Assembly: GCA_963707875.1 (NCBI GenBank)
Contig: CAVPRU010000001.1
Location: 620,001 to 684,000, forward strand
Direction of reading: 5' to 3'
DNA length: 64,000 nt
Source: SZUA-320 sp963707875
GTDB taxonomy: Bacteria; Gemmatimonadota; Gemmatimonadetes; Gemmatimonadales; GWC2-71-9
Shown here: positions 55,301-63,288 of the stretch, one piece after another
Numbering within the stretch: the stretch's first letter is position 1
Layout: each line of letters opens with the position of its first letter
Notes under the pieces: generated by a model
Database searches by the model: none
What the model was told of the DNA's origin: nothing
The model's input: only the letters and a program-made list of their open reading frames with translations
Program-made: the position numbers and the translations under genes

Positions 55301-55443
55301 GGAACCCCGTCGATCGACAGGACGGTTCCCCGAACGGCGCCAGAAGTGAGACTCTGGGCGTGAACCACCCCGACACCACCGGCCCGAACGAGGCCGACGA
55401 AGACCAGAGCGGCAACCAACGAACGCCCCGCGCGATTGAGCAT
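52399..55443 (-). CDS. TonB-dependent outer-membrane receptor with carboxypeptidase-regulatory N-terminus
   Basis: 1014 aa from ATG 55443 with GGGAG seven bases upstream. A signal peptide (ends VVHAQ) leads into a carboxypeptidase-regulatory-like domain (VRGTVLSIDGVPLNGVQVSL, GRFSIPLVQPGEYRVLVEQI). A plug-like region includes QLYVDGLPESLLRHPG. A long beta-barrel follows, with RYRSGLPFTPGFRPGVDING and the aromatic end VGIRMEY. It would import a large substrate using TonB energy. The frame is clean over 3 kb. A sigma-54-like site precedes it, and the divergent NtrC-type system probably controls it. Confidence 0.9.
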   Translation of the reverse strand: MLNRAGRSLVAALVFVGLVRAGGVGVVHAQSLTSGAVRGTVLSIDGVPLNGVQVSLEQSDGRALTIVETDGDGRFSIPLVQPGEYRVLVEQIGYQPVRMLGVPVAAGRTTVVTSRVERKPPPILAVVEIPWSGALAGASSGAVVGGRPLRQFDRRLDISDASQGVTEVDAMRDSRAGFATGGSGVAPLQTQLYVDGLPESLLRHPGLPGEPGSAPLFQREGISLVQVMNLGFDTEWRGHPGTIVAAHTARGGSGFSFRPYGFFSSATLGGAAEDNPADSTGSSMQVGASLSGAIVPDTAHFNIRFDYFSERTPSAYPWATDTASLGGSPISLRQALNDIGSDRYGVSLQPWTSPVVRSRVGFSGQGRFDWRIGSNQVLLRFGYARLTEEQPALATELSNLSGVQLDANDLSGALTVTSGGQQFSNEFRMGFTSSVRDWLGVDLPATLLAGEGVAFGSSAALPANFSTRAVDISDAFHFPLGRHRVKVGASVRLNREEHEYRYGSEGVFTFGDIDQFNSGTGTFFQSVAPAGTLGKPGSTDFGIFFHDAWAVAPEIQVLLGLRYDTQSINTSLPISFNQAWFDASGMRNDSLPRDRSGISPRVGLVWDVQNRGEWILTGGGGLYQGRLDMALMSETILFDGRTTIRRGIGDYDFWPTRPDNLLAPSVGPRLAMFNSSYKAPRAFKGGAGISRAWPNGIALRINGLYSHTDYLQQRTDINRVAQPLGKTQEGRAVFGTLVKQGGLLTPEPTSNRRFADFDLVSGFSPTGFSDYSELTLSLERTALAGLNLNLAYTFSHTEDNVLGARMMDPADQLNPFPDDQAAAIWAQGVSDFDVPHRVVASAEYRGGGRTAISLGARLRYRSGLPFTPGFRPGVDINGDGAGNNDPAYLDGSISGLSSALSAAGCSQAAVNGFLQRNSCREEAVTALDLRFQIGLPARFSDGSHLSLVVDAFNVVGSALGVVDRALVLVDPTRPLTSGPSGLVNVPLIANPNFGKLLSRRADPRLIRVGIRMEY

Positions 55444-55491
55444 GCAATTCTCCCATTTCGGTACTGGTATCGAAATACTGCGGAGTGGGGT

Positions 55492-55507
55492 TGCAGGACG
55501 GGTGCCA
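55492..55507 (-). promoter_or_regulatory. Sigma-54 promoter for the TonB receptor operon
   Basis: The minus-strand sequence TGGCACCCGTCCTGCA has a perfect -24 element and CTGCA at -12 (one mismatch). The predicted start near 55481 gives a 38-base leader before ATG 55443. Confidence 0.75.
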
Positions 55508-55726
55508 CCGGGCCGGGCAGGTCGATCATTGCCCCGGCGATCCCAAAGATGGCGATAGTGTTGCGTCGTGACAACAGTAGTGGGGTCCTGGCTTCGGAGC
55601 GGTTCGGGGACCCACCCTGAGACACGGCGAGCCGCAGGACCCGCCACGGGGTGAGTGCCGTTCAGGCCTTTATCCATCGCGGGAAAACTGGATTGTTGCT
55701 AACAATACATCGGTTACGGTGCGTTG

Positions 55727-55752
55727 ACGCAACAGCATTGTTGCTGTTGCGT
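55727..55752. promoter_or_regulatory. Perfect inverted repeat, candidate enhancer (UAS) for the NtrC-type regulator
   Basis: acgcaacag (55727-55735) and ctgttgcgt (55744-55752) are exact complements with 8 bases between. The spacing suits a dimeric Fis-type HTH. It is ~220-260 bases upstream of the sigma-54-like promoter, the normal range for enhancer-binding proteins, and ~70-90 bases before the kinase start, so it could also serve autoregulation. A weaker ttgtt-gct-aacaa repeat lies just before it. Confidence 0.6.
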
Positions 55753-55817
55753 TACTCTCCGGTGATGGCTCAATGAGCTATAGGCCACGGCGGGGCATCG
55801 GGATACTTTGATGGGCC

Positions 55818-57028
55818 ATGCCATCGCTGAGCTTCCGAAAGCGGATTCTGCTGGCCCTGCTCCTCCTCGGCGCCCTGCCGGCCTCGTTGGCCGTCGTCGG
55901 CTGGGTGGTGACCGTCCGGAGCAGCAATCCGGCCGAGGTCGGGCGGGCGACCTTCGAAGACCTCGGGCGCCACCGGCCGAGGATCTGCTGCGGGCCCTCG
56001 ATACCACCCGGCTGACGGCGGTCGAGCGGGAAGCCCTCCGGACCCACAGCGAGACCCTCAACGCCGCCCTGGCCCGTGCCCAGCGGGCCGAGCTGTTCAG
56101 CCGGTGGAAGAGCCTCGGCTGGACCGTCGTCATTGCCTCCCTCGGCACGCTGCTCGTCTACCTGGCGATTCTCATGGGCCGCAACCTCAGTCGCCAGCTG
56201 AGCGCCCCGATCGACGAACTGGTCGGGTGGACCGCGTTCATCCGCCGCCACGAGCCGCTCCCGCCCACCGAGCGGACCGGGGGAGCGCCCGAGTTCGCAT
56301 CCCTTCGGCAGGCGCTCCGGAACATGGCGGTGGAGCTGTCGTCGGCCCGGAACGCGGAACTCGAGGCGGAGCGGCTGCGCGCCTTCCGCGAGGTCGCCCG
56401 CCGAGTGGCGCACGAGATGAAGAACCCGCTCACCCCGGTCCGGCTGGCGGTGCGCCAGTTGTCGCTGAGCGCCACGGCGGATCAGCGGGAAGCGCTCGAC
56501 GTGCTGGTCGCCGAGTCGGGCCGGCTGGAGCAGCTGGCCCGTGAGTTCGCCAATCTGGGCCGGCTGCCCGAGGGACCTTCGGCCGAACTCGACATGGGCG
56601 AACTGCTGGGTGAGCTCCTGAAGACCTCCCTCCCGGAAACCATGACCTGGCGGCTCCGGGTCGAACCCGGCACGCCATCCGTGCTGGGGCACTATGATCC
56701 GCTCCGCCGGGCGCTGGGCAACCTGATCCGGAACGCGGTGGAGGCGTGTGGTGGCCGGGGCCTGTTGGAGGGGCAGGTGGTGCGGGAGGGGGATATGGTG
56801 CTCGTCTCCCTCGCCGATCATGGCCCCGGGGTGCCGACGGACAAGCTGGCCCGGATCTTCGAGCCATACTTCACCGACAAGCCGGACGGGACCGGGCTGG
56901 GACTCGCCATCGTCAAGCAGGCAGTGGATCTTCACCGCGGCACGATCGCCCTCCGGGAAACCCCGGGGGGTGGGGCTACCTTCGACCTCCGGCTGCCCGC
57001 GGCCCTGGAAGGAACCGACACGGCATGA
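55818..57028 (+). CDS. NtrY/AtoS-like membrane sensor histidine kinase, frame interrupted
   Basis: About 403 aa. SFRKRILLALLLLGALPASL is the first helix. After a shift near 55970 come a short periplasmic part, a second helix (TVVIASLGTLLVYLAILMG), a HAMP-like linker, the H-box RRVAHEMKNPLTPVRLAV, the N-box NLIRNAVEACGG and G-boxes DHGPGVPTD and GTGLGLAIVKQAVDLH. It phosphorylates the response regulator encoded next, with which it shares an ATGA overlap. The periplasmic segment is small, so the signal may be membrane-borne or come from the downstream outer-membrane protein. Confidence 0.85.
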
Positions 57029-58395
57029 GTGGACGCATTCTGATCGTGGACGACGAGACCAACATCCGCCGGATGCTGGGCGCGCTGCTCCGGGCCGAGG
57101 GGTTCGAGGTGGCCGAGGCGTCGGGCGGCAACCAGGCTCTGCTCACGCTGGAGGAGACCCACCCTGACCTGATCCTGCTCGATCTGATGATGCCTCCGGG
57201 CCCCAGCGGGTTGGAGACCCTCAGCCGGCTCCGGGAACGGGATCCCAGTGTCCCGGTCATCATGATGAGCGGGAAGGCCCAGCTGAACGACGCGGTCCAG
57301 GCGATCAAGCACGGGGCCTTCCAGTTCCTCGAGAAGCCGCTGACCCCCGAGGCGGTCCTGATCACCATCCGTTCGGCGCTGGAGCTGACCCGGGCCCAGG
57401 CCGAGAACCGGGCGCTCCGTTCGCAGCTGCCGCCCCCGCAGGAGATGGTGGGTCAGAGCGGGGCCATGGAGCAGGTCCGCGAGCTGATCGCCCAGGTCGC
57501 CCCGACCGACGCCCGGATTCTGGTGCTGGGTGATTCGGGCACCGGCAAGGAGCTGGTCGCCCACGCGATTCACCGCTCGAGCCGTCGGGCCCACAAGCCG
57601 TTCATCACCGTCAATTGCGCCGCGATCCCCCGCGATCTGGTGGAATCGGAGATGTTCGGGCATGAAAAGGGCGCCTTCACCGGGGCCACGGACCGGCGGC
57701 TCGGGCGCTTCGAACTGGCCGACAACGGCACCCTGTTCCTCGACGAGGTGGGCGACCTGAATCTCGAGGCGCAGGCCAAGCTGCTCCGGGTGCTGGAATC
57801 GGGAGAGGTCTCCCGACTCGGGTCGGAGCGCACCATGCGGGTCGACGTCCGGGTGATCTCGGCCACCAACCAGCGGCTCGATCAGGCGGTGGCCGCCGGA
57901 ACCTTCCGGGAGGACCTGTACTTCCGGCTGAACGTCTTCCCGATCGAGGTGGCCCCGCTCCGGGCCCGGCTCAGCGATCTCGGCGAACTGGTGGCCCATC
58001 TGGCCGCCCGGGCCATGCCCCATGCCCCCCCGACGTTCACCACCGAAGCCATGGAGTTGCTGGCGGCCTATGACTGGCCCGGCAACGTCCGGGAGCTGGC
58101 CAACGTGGTGGAGCGGCTCGCGATCATCAGCGGCCGGGAGGTGGATGCCTCGAATGTCCGCCACGTGCTCCCGAAGATCCATGGCCGCACCGACGGGACC
58201 AGGCTCACCGCGTCGGCCGACCCCGGCGCCGACGTGTTCGATCGCTCGCTGTCGAACCTGCTGGACGACTTCGAGCGGTCCCTGATCTCCCGGGCCCTCA
58301 CTCGCACCAGCGGGAATGTCGCGGAAGCCTCCCGGCTGCTGCAGACCGATCGGGCCAACCTGTACCGCCGGATGAAGCGGCTGGCCATCTCATGA
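57025..58395 (+). CDS. NtrC-family response regulator, sigma-54 activator
   Basis: 456 aa. The receiver domain (ILIVDDETNIRRMLGALLRA, LILLDLMMPPGPSG with the phosphorylated Asp, EKPLTPE) is followed by an AAA+ domain with LVLGDSGTGKELVA (Walker A), HEKGAFTGATDRR (the GAFTGA loop that contacts sigma-54), TLFLDEVGDL (Walker B) and DWPGNVREL. A C-terminal Fis-type HTH (SGNVAEASRLLQTDRANLYR) completes it. All functional motifs are intact. It is the obvious candidate to drive the nine sigma-54-like promoters found across this window. Its role resembles PrsR of exosortase systems, though identity with PrsR is not shown. Confidence 0.93.
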   Translation: MSGRILIVDDETNIRRMLGALLRAEGFEVAEASGGNQALLTLEETHPDLILLDLMMPPGPSGLETLSRLRERDPSVPVIMMSGKAQLNDAVQAIKHGAFQFLEKPLTPEAVLITIRSALELTRAQAENRALRSQLPPPQEMVGQSGAMEQVRELIAQVAPTDARILVLGDSGTGKELVAHAIHRSSRRAHKPFITVNCAAIPRDLVESEMFGHEKGAFTGATDRRLGRFELADNGTLFLDEVGDLNLEAQAKLLRVLESGEVSRLGSERTMRVDVRVISATNQRLDQAVAAGTFREDLYFRLNVFPIEVAPLRARLSDLGELVAHLAARAMPHAPPTFTTEAMELLAAYDWPGNVRELANVVERLAIISGREVDASNVRHVLPKIHGRTDGTRLTASADPGADVFDRSLSNLLDDFERSLISRALTRTSGNVAEASRLLQTDRANLYRRMKRLAIS

Positions 58396-60134
58396 GGCGG
58401 CTGGCGCTGCTCGGAGCCCTGCTGCTGGGCGCGGTTCCGCTCGCGGCCCAGGACACCACCGGGGTGTTCGTCATCGACCCCGATGCGCCCCCGATCCAGA
58501 TCCGGTCCGCGAGTGGGCCACCGGCCGAGATCGTGGCGGAGGCGGTGGCCAACTACAACGACTCGACCGCGACCCGGATCTTCGGCGCCTTTACCGTGGC
58601 CAGCGGCACCGTCCTCCGGGGCAACGTGGTGGTGTATCGCGGCACCCTTCGGGTGGTCGGCCGCGTCATCGGCCAGATCACGGTCATCAACGGGAATCTG
58701 GTGGTGGGACCACTCGGCACCGTGGAAGGCGACGTCCTGCTCCTCGGCGGGCGGCTGCAGGTGGCACCCAGCGGGCGTCACACGGGCTCCGCCCGGACCT
58801 ATGCCGAGCCGGCCTTCGTCTTTCGCAATACCTCCGGCACCCTGGAGGTCCGGGAGCAGCCCGCCACCCTGAGCGACCTGGCTGCGGCCCGGGCCAGTTT
58901 CCAGGCTGGGCCTCTCAAGACCTCACTTTCGATCGAGACCGGCGAGACCTACAACCGGGTGGAGGGTCTCTCCATTCTGGCCGGTCCGACCTTTACGGTG
59001 GCGACCCCCAACCGGGGGGAAGTCCGGGCGGAGTTCTGGGGACTGCTCCGGACTGAGAAGGACAAGACCGAGCAACTTCCCACCCTGGGTTGGCGAACCC
59101 GAATGGAGTGGTCCTCCAAGGCCAGGATATCGGGCGGGATCGGCATGCGGTGGGAGAACATCGTGGTCCCGATCGACGACCGGCAGCTGTCGCGCTCCGA
59201 GGTTGGCCTGGGGTCCTTTCTGTTCAATCGGGACTACGACGACTATGTCGAGACCTCGGGGATCGAGGGCTACGTCTACCTCCGGCCGGTCCCCGCGCTC
59301 CGGCTGGAGGCCTCGGCCCGGTACGACCGCCAGACCACGGTGCCGGCCTCCGACCCGATTTCACTCTTCCCCAACGACGACCCCTGGCGGGCCAACCCCC
59401 TGGTGGATGACGGCCACTACCGGGCCCTTCGGCTGCGGGCCGATGTGGACTCGCGCAACAATGCTCGGACCCCGACCAGTGGCTGGCGGATTCGCGCCTG
59501 GTTTGAACACGCCTCGAGCGATGACGTCGCGCCAGTGGCCCTCCCGTCGGAAGTGCGGTCGCCCATCCCGGTCCATCGGCTGTATGGCTACAGCCACGTC
59601 GGCTTCGACGTCCGCCACTACGCCCGGATCAACCAGGTCTCGCGGGCGAATGTCAGGCTGCTGGGTGGGGGATGGGTCGCCGGCGACCCGTTGCCGATCC
59701 AGCGACGCCTCGCGATGGGGGGACCGGGGATTCTGCCCGGCCACGGGTTCCGGAGTCAGACCTGTGCGCCAGCGTCGCTGACCGACCCGTCACTGGCGGG
59801 CCTCTGCGACCGGTTCCTGGCCGCTCAGGGCGAGATCCGGTTCCGGATTCCCCTGTCGCTCCGCGACGTGCTGGGCGCCCAGGAATGGCTGCTGCTGGAC
59901 CGTCTCCTTGGCGGAGACCTGGCCGACCTGGTGGTGTTCGGCGATGCCGGCAAGGCCTGGCTCACCGGGGACGGACCGGGCCGAGTGCCCAACAACCGGA
60001 TCCCGACGTTCCGCGAGTGGGACTACGACGTGGGACTCGGCATCGACCTGGGCGGGCTGGCCGTCTTCGTGGCGCAGCCGCTGAACGGACCCGGCGCCGC
60101 CCGGCTGGCCCTCCGGTTCCAGCGGCGCTTCTGA
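58392..60134 (+). CDS. Outer-membrane beta-barrel protein with bactofilin-like N-terminal repeat
   Basis: 580 aa. The signal peptide ends AAQ. Residues ~60-130 form short beta-helix-like repeats (GTVLRGNVVVYRGTLRVVGR, GQITVINGNLVVGPLGTVEG) as in polymer-forming bactofilin-type domains. From ~residue 165 the sequence is a barrel with a surface-antigen/Omp85-like end: RRLAMGGPGILPGHGF, LVVFGDAGKAWL, GLGIDLGGLAVFVAQPL, ending LRFQRRF. The order in a two-component operon (ATGA overlap with the regulator) is unusual. It may be an export or assembly pore whose state is sensed by the kinase, which is inference. Confidence 0.65.
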   Translation: MRRLALLGALLLGAVPLAAQDTTGVFVIDPDAPPIQIRSASGPPAEIVAEAVANYNDSTATRIFGAFTVASGTVLRGNVVVYRGTLRVVGRVIGQITVINGNLVVGPLGTVEGDVLLLGGRLQVAPSGRHTGSARTYAEPAFVFRNTSGTLEVREQPATLSDLAAARASFQAGPLKTSLSIETGETYNRVEGLSILAGPTFTVATPNRGEVRAEFWGLLRTEKDKTEQLPTLGWRTRMEWSSKARISGGIGMRWENIVVPIDDRQLSRSEVGLGSFLFNRDYDDYVETSGIEGYVYLRPVPALRLEASARYDRQTTVPASDPISLFPNDDPWRANPLVDDGHYRALRLRADVDSRNNARTPTSGWRIRAWFEHASSDDVAPVALPSEVRSPIPVHRLYGYSHVGFDVRHYARINQVSRANVRLLGGGWVAGDPLPIQRRLAMGGPGILPGHGFRSQTCAPASLTDPSLAGLCDRFLAAQGEIRFRIPLSLRDVLGAQEWLLLDRLLGGDLADLVVFGDAGKAWLTGDGPGRVPNNRIPTFREWDYDVGLGIDLGGLAVFVAQPLNGPGAARLALRFQRRF

Positions 60135-60796
60135 TGCGTTCGACGGCACTCCGGCTTGCGGCGATGGTCCTGCTGCTCCTCCCGGGAGGGGCGGCGGCCC
60201 AGCAGCAACGGGTGAAGTTCGAGATCACCGCGTCGGCCCCGCTCAACGACGCCGGGGTCCGGCAGCCGGTCCTCAGAACACCGGGGCTGCTCCGCGACAC
60301 GCGCTGGCGGGAGGCGATCGAGAATTCCTTCCCGCTCCGGCTGCGGCTCCGGGTCGAAATCTGGCGAGTCCGGACCGACTGGTTTGATGCCCAGGAGCGG
60401 AACTTCGCCTTCGAGGTGCTGATCCAGTACGAACCCCTGACCGATGAGTACTCCCGAACCCTCATCTTCGGGGGCAGCCCACGGGAGATCCGCCGGTTCA
60501 CGACGCTGTTGGATCTGGAGCGGAGCCTGGAGCGGGAGAACGTGGTCAACATCCGGCCAGCGGGTGTCGGGGAGTACTACTTCAGCGGCAGTCTCCAGAT
60601 TCAGGTGCTGACCGACGATGAGATGGAGGAGCTGGAGCGGTTCCTTCAGGGAGAGCCGAGCCCCCGGGACCGGCAGGAGCCGGGGCCGTCGATCGGGCGG
60701 AGCGCCCGACGGCTGCTGCTGAGATTCGGCGGATTGCCCTACCAGGAGTTGGAAGCCCGCAGCGAGCGGTTCGAGGTCCGCCCTCCACCACCCTGA
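60134..60796 (+). CDS. Secreted DUF4390-like protein
   Basis: 220 aa. A signal peptide (MVLLLLPGGAAAQ) precedes a beta-rich domain: ITASAPLNDAGVRQPVL, FPLRLRLRVEIWRVRTDWFD, YYFSGSLQIQVLTDDEMEEL. The pattern fits DUF4390, which in many bacteria is encoded beside NtrY/NtrX-type two-component systems, as here. It is periplasmic and of unknown function. The start overlaps the barrel gene stop (TGATG). It converges with the MBOAT gene. Confidence 0.65.
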   Translation: MRSTALRLAAMVLLLLPGGAAAQQQRVKFEITASAPLNDAGVRQPVLRTPGLLRDTRWREAIENSFPLRLRLRVEIWRVRTDWFDAQERNFAFEVLIQYEPLTDEYSRTLIFGGSPREIRRFTTLLDLERSLERENVVNIRPAGVGEYYFSGSLQIQVLTDDEMEELERFLQGEPSPRDRQEPGPSIGRSARRLLLRFGGLPYQELEARSERFEVRPPPP

Positions 60797-60808
60797 GACC
60801 GGCCCCGG

Positions 60809-62180
60809 TCAGAACTGATAGTAAAGGAAGACCGATTCGGCGCCGTTCATGAACAGGTAGACCCCGAGCAGGCACGCCGCCCAGACGAAGGCCCAAGCCG
60901 GGTGATCCTTGAACTTGAAGTCCCAGGTCTCGGGGACGAAGGCGATCGAGACCAGGCCGAGGACGATCCAGCCGACAGTGGTTCCGTGGGCGCCGACGTC
61001 CCATGGGCCCGGCGTGAACATCCGCTCCAGCCACCCCATGGCCATCCCGAAGTCGGTCGAGCGAAAGAGCACCCACCCCAGCACCACCATGAACAGGGTC
61101 TGCACCTGGTAGACCAGGCGGGGAAGTCGGCGGAAGACCGGTGCCCCGAGCCGGTCGGCGATCAGCAGCACGCCATGGTAGGCCCCCCAGACCACGAAGG
61201 TCCAGTTGGCGCCGTGCCAGAGCCCGCCCAGCAGCATCACGATCATCAGGTTGAGGTACATCCGGGTAACGCCCAGTCGGTTCCCGCCGAGGGGAATGTA
61301 CAGATAGTCCCTGAGCCAGGTGGAGAGGCTGATGTGCCAGCGCCTCCAGAAGTCGGTGATCGCCTGCCGCCCGGTAGGGAGCATCGAAGTTCTGGGGAAT
61401 CCGGAGCCCGAACAGGTACCCCAGCCCGACGGCCATGTCGGAGTAGCCGCTGAAATCGAAATACAGCTGGCAGGTGTACCCGGCCGCCGTGATCCATGAC
61501 TCGGTGAAGCTCATCGCGCCGGCGTTAGCCAGAATCGGATCGATCCCGGAGGCAATATGATCCGCAATCACCACCTTCTTGATGAGCCCCACCACGAAGA
61601 AGCCGATCCCCATCGCGATCCAGTCGTTTCGCGGCGGACCGTCGATCTTCTCCAGGTCCTCCTCGATCTGGCGAAACCGGACGATCGGGCCGGCCACCAG
61701 CTGGGAGAACAGGTTCACATAGGTCAGATACTCCCACAGGTTTTTCGTTGCCCGCACCCTGCCCTGGGCCACGTCCACCACGTAGGAGATGGTGTGGAAC
61801 GTGTAAAAGCTGATCCCGATGGGGAGGGCAACGTCCAGCAGCGGCAGCGACCCGGGTCCCGTCAGGCTCATCAGGGACCGGGCCAGGAAATCGTAGTACT
61901 TGAAAATCCCGAGGACGGTCAGATCGGTTGAGACCGTCACCGCAACGATCAGCCTCCGCTTTGCCTGACTCGTGGCGAGGAGCAGCAGGTTCCCGGCCGC
62001 GAAACTCACCAGACTCGAGAACAGCAGCAGAAAACAGTACCGCCAGTCCCACCAACCGTAGAAGACATAGCCGGCCAGGCTGAGGAGGACATAGCGAGCC
62101 TGGCGGCCCCGGAAGGTCCAGAACAGGGCGAAGACGATCGGGAGAAAGACGAGGAGAAAGACGTCGGAGTTGAAGACCAT
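60809..62180 (-). CDS. MBOAT O-acetyltransferase (AlgI-like), frame interrupted
   Basis: About 456 aa and ~10-12 helices. The N-terminal part (VFNSDVFLLVFLPIVFALFW, LPIGISFYTFHTISYVVDV, NLFSQLVAGPIVRFRQIEED) is the classical AlgI start. After a shift near 61375 come ITDFWRRWHISLSTWLRDYL and GGLWHGANWTFVVWGAYHG with the catalytic His. It passes acetyl groups across the inner membrane to acetylate EPS, together with the SGNH-like partner just upstream (62181-63206), whose stop abuts this start. Confidence 0.88.
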
Positions 62181-63206
62181 CTACCGCAGCGCCTCGACTC
62201 GTGCGGCAATGAGCCTGGTCACGGCATCGGCATCGGCCGGGCTCATGTGAACGCAGTCATACCATCGGGAGGGGTCCCCGCTGAACACCACCGGATCCGA
62301 AAGGTCCAGGACCGACACACCCGGGCGGGTCGCCATCTCCCGGAGGAACCCGCGCGCGGCGGCCAACTGTCGCCGGGCTCGCGGGGACCCCTGGATGGCG
62401 GCGAGGAGGTCCGGGCTCGACGGCGTCAGCCAGAGCACCACTTGTCGTCCCTCGGCCACCGCTTCCCGAATCAAGATGGACACGGTGGTCCTCCGCCCTT
62501 CGGAAACCGAGTCCGATCGCTCGAGCATCGCCAACTGCTCCGGGACACACTGCGCCTGGTTGAGGGAATAGTCGTAGGATCCGGCGGTGATCTCCCGGTC
62601 GGACCGCGGATAGGTCATCGCGCCGTCAGGCCAGAGCCGGTTGCGAGGTTCGACGGGACGGAATCGAAGGCGCACAGACTGAAGGAGATCCACCGCGTAC
62701 CCGAACTTGATGCTGCCTTTGTGCAGGAGGACGGCATGCCGAACGCTCTCAAGAAATCCACTACCCAGAGTGTCCAGCGTCGAGCGCAGTTCCCAATTGG
62801 CCTCCAGATCGGGATGCCGCTCGCCGGGAACGAAGGTGAACGGATCAATCCCCAACCCCACTACCCGCAGTTCGGGGTTCAGCTCGGAGAGGCGTCGATA
62901 GGCCGCGAGGTAGTCTTCGGCGGTAGCGGCGAAGAGGCCAAGATTGAACGACCTGAGTCCGGTGTTCTGGGACAGCACGGTCGGAGAGAGCAGCATCGAT
63001 CGGCTGGAGCCCAGGACAACAGCGGCCACTGGCCCCTCAGCAATCCGGGCCTTGAGCGACTCCAGTTTGAGGACGCGGGCGTTCAGGAAGACGGTCGGGA
63101 AGCGTCCTCCACCAAACTGGCCCCTGGGGTCGACGTAGCGAACGGCAGCCAGGTAGAGGGCGGTCAGTCCCAGGAAGGAAAGGAGGAATTGGCGGAGGAA
63201 ACGCAT
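62181..63206 (-). CDS. SGNH/AlgX-like partner of the MBOAT acetyltransferase
   Basis: 341 aa from ATG 63206. One N-terminal helix (FLLSFLGLTALYLAAVRYV) anchors a periplasmic domain. VAAVVLGSSRSMLLSP gives a GSSR block near residue 70, RVVGLGIDPFTFVPG follows, and DCVHMSPADADAV near the C-terminus supplies the D-x2-H pair of SGNH-type hydrolases. Such proteins complete acetyl transfer to the polysaccharide. A strong sigma-54-like site lies so close that the message would be nearly leaderless, and no ribosome site is visible. Confidence 0.72.
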   Translation of the reverse strand: MRFLRQFLLSFLGLTALYLAAVRYVDPRGQFGGGRFPTVFLNARVLKLESLKARIAEGPVAAVVLGSSRSMLLSPTVLSQNTGLRSFNLGLFAATAEDYLAAYRRLSELNPELRVVGLGIDPFTFVPGERHPDLEANWELRSTLDTLGSGFLESVRHAVLLHKGSIKFGYAVDLLQSVRLRFRPVEPRNRLWPDGAMTYPRSDREITAGSYDYSLNQAQCVPEQLAMLERSDSVSEGRRTTVSILIREAVAEGRQVVLWLTPSSPDLLAAIQGSPRARRQLAAARGFLREMATRPGVSVLDLSDPVVFSGDPSRWYDCVHMSPADADAVTRLIAARVEALR

Positions 63207-63218
63207 TGGAACGCAGGG

Positions 63219-63234
63219 GGCATGAACCGTGCCA
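63219..63234 (-). promoter_or_regulatory. Sigma-54 promoter for the acetylation genes
   Basis: The minus-strand sequence TGGCACGGTTCATGCC has a perfect TGGCACG and ATGC at -12, preceded by C. The predicted start near 63208 is only ~2 bases from ATG 63206. Confidence 0.65.
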
Positions 63235-63288
63235 GTCGGCAATGACCTGCAGAGCGGGTGGACCCTGTCCAACGGGCCCTCCGCCACC

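Larger units (their letters stand above)
55444..55817. other. Divergent control region between receptor and two-component system
   Basis: 374 bases without a gene. It holds a sigma-54-like promoter for the receptor (55492-55507) and a strong inverted repeat ~235 bases further upstream (55727-55752), close to the kinase gene. The stretch 55680-55760 is AT-richer than its surroundings. Confidence 0.7.

Noticed and set aside
52612..55620. Thousand-codon plus-strand open frame opposite the TonB receptor
   Set aside because: Low-complexity translation, and the minus strand has signal peptide, regulatory domain and barrel features. Long antisense frames are expected at this GC content.
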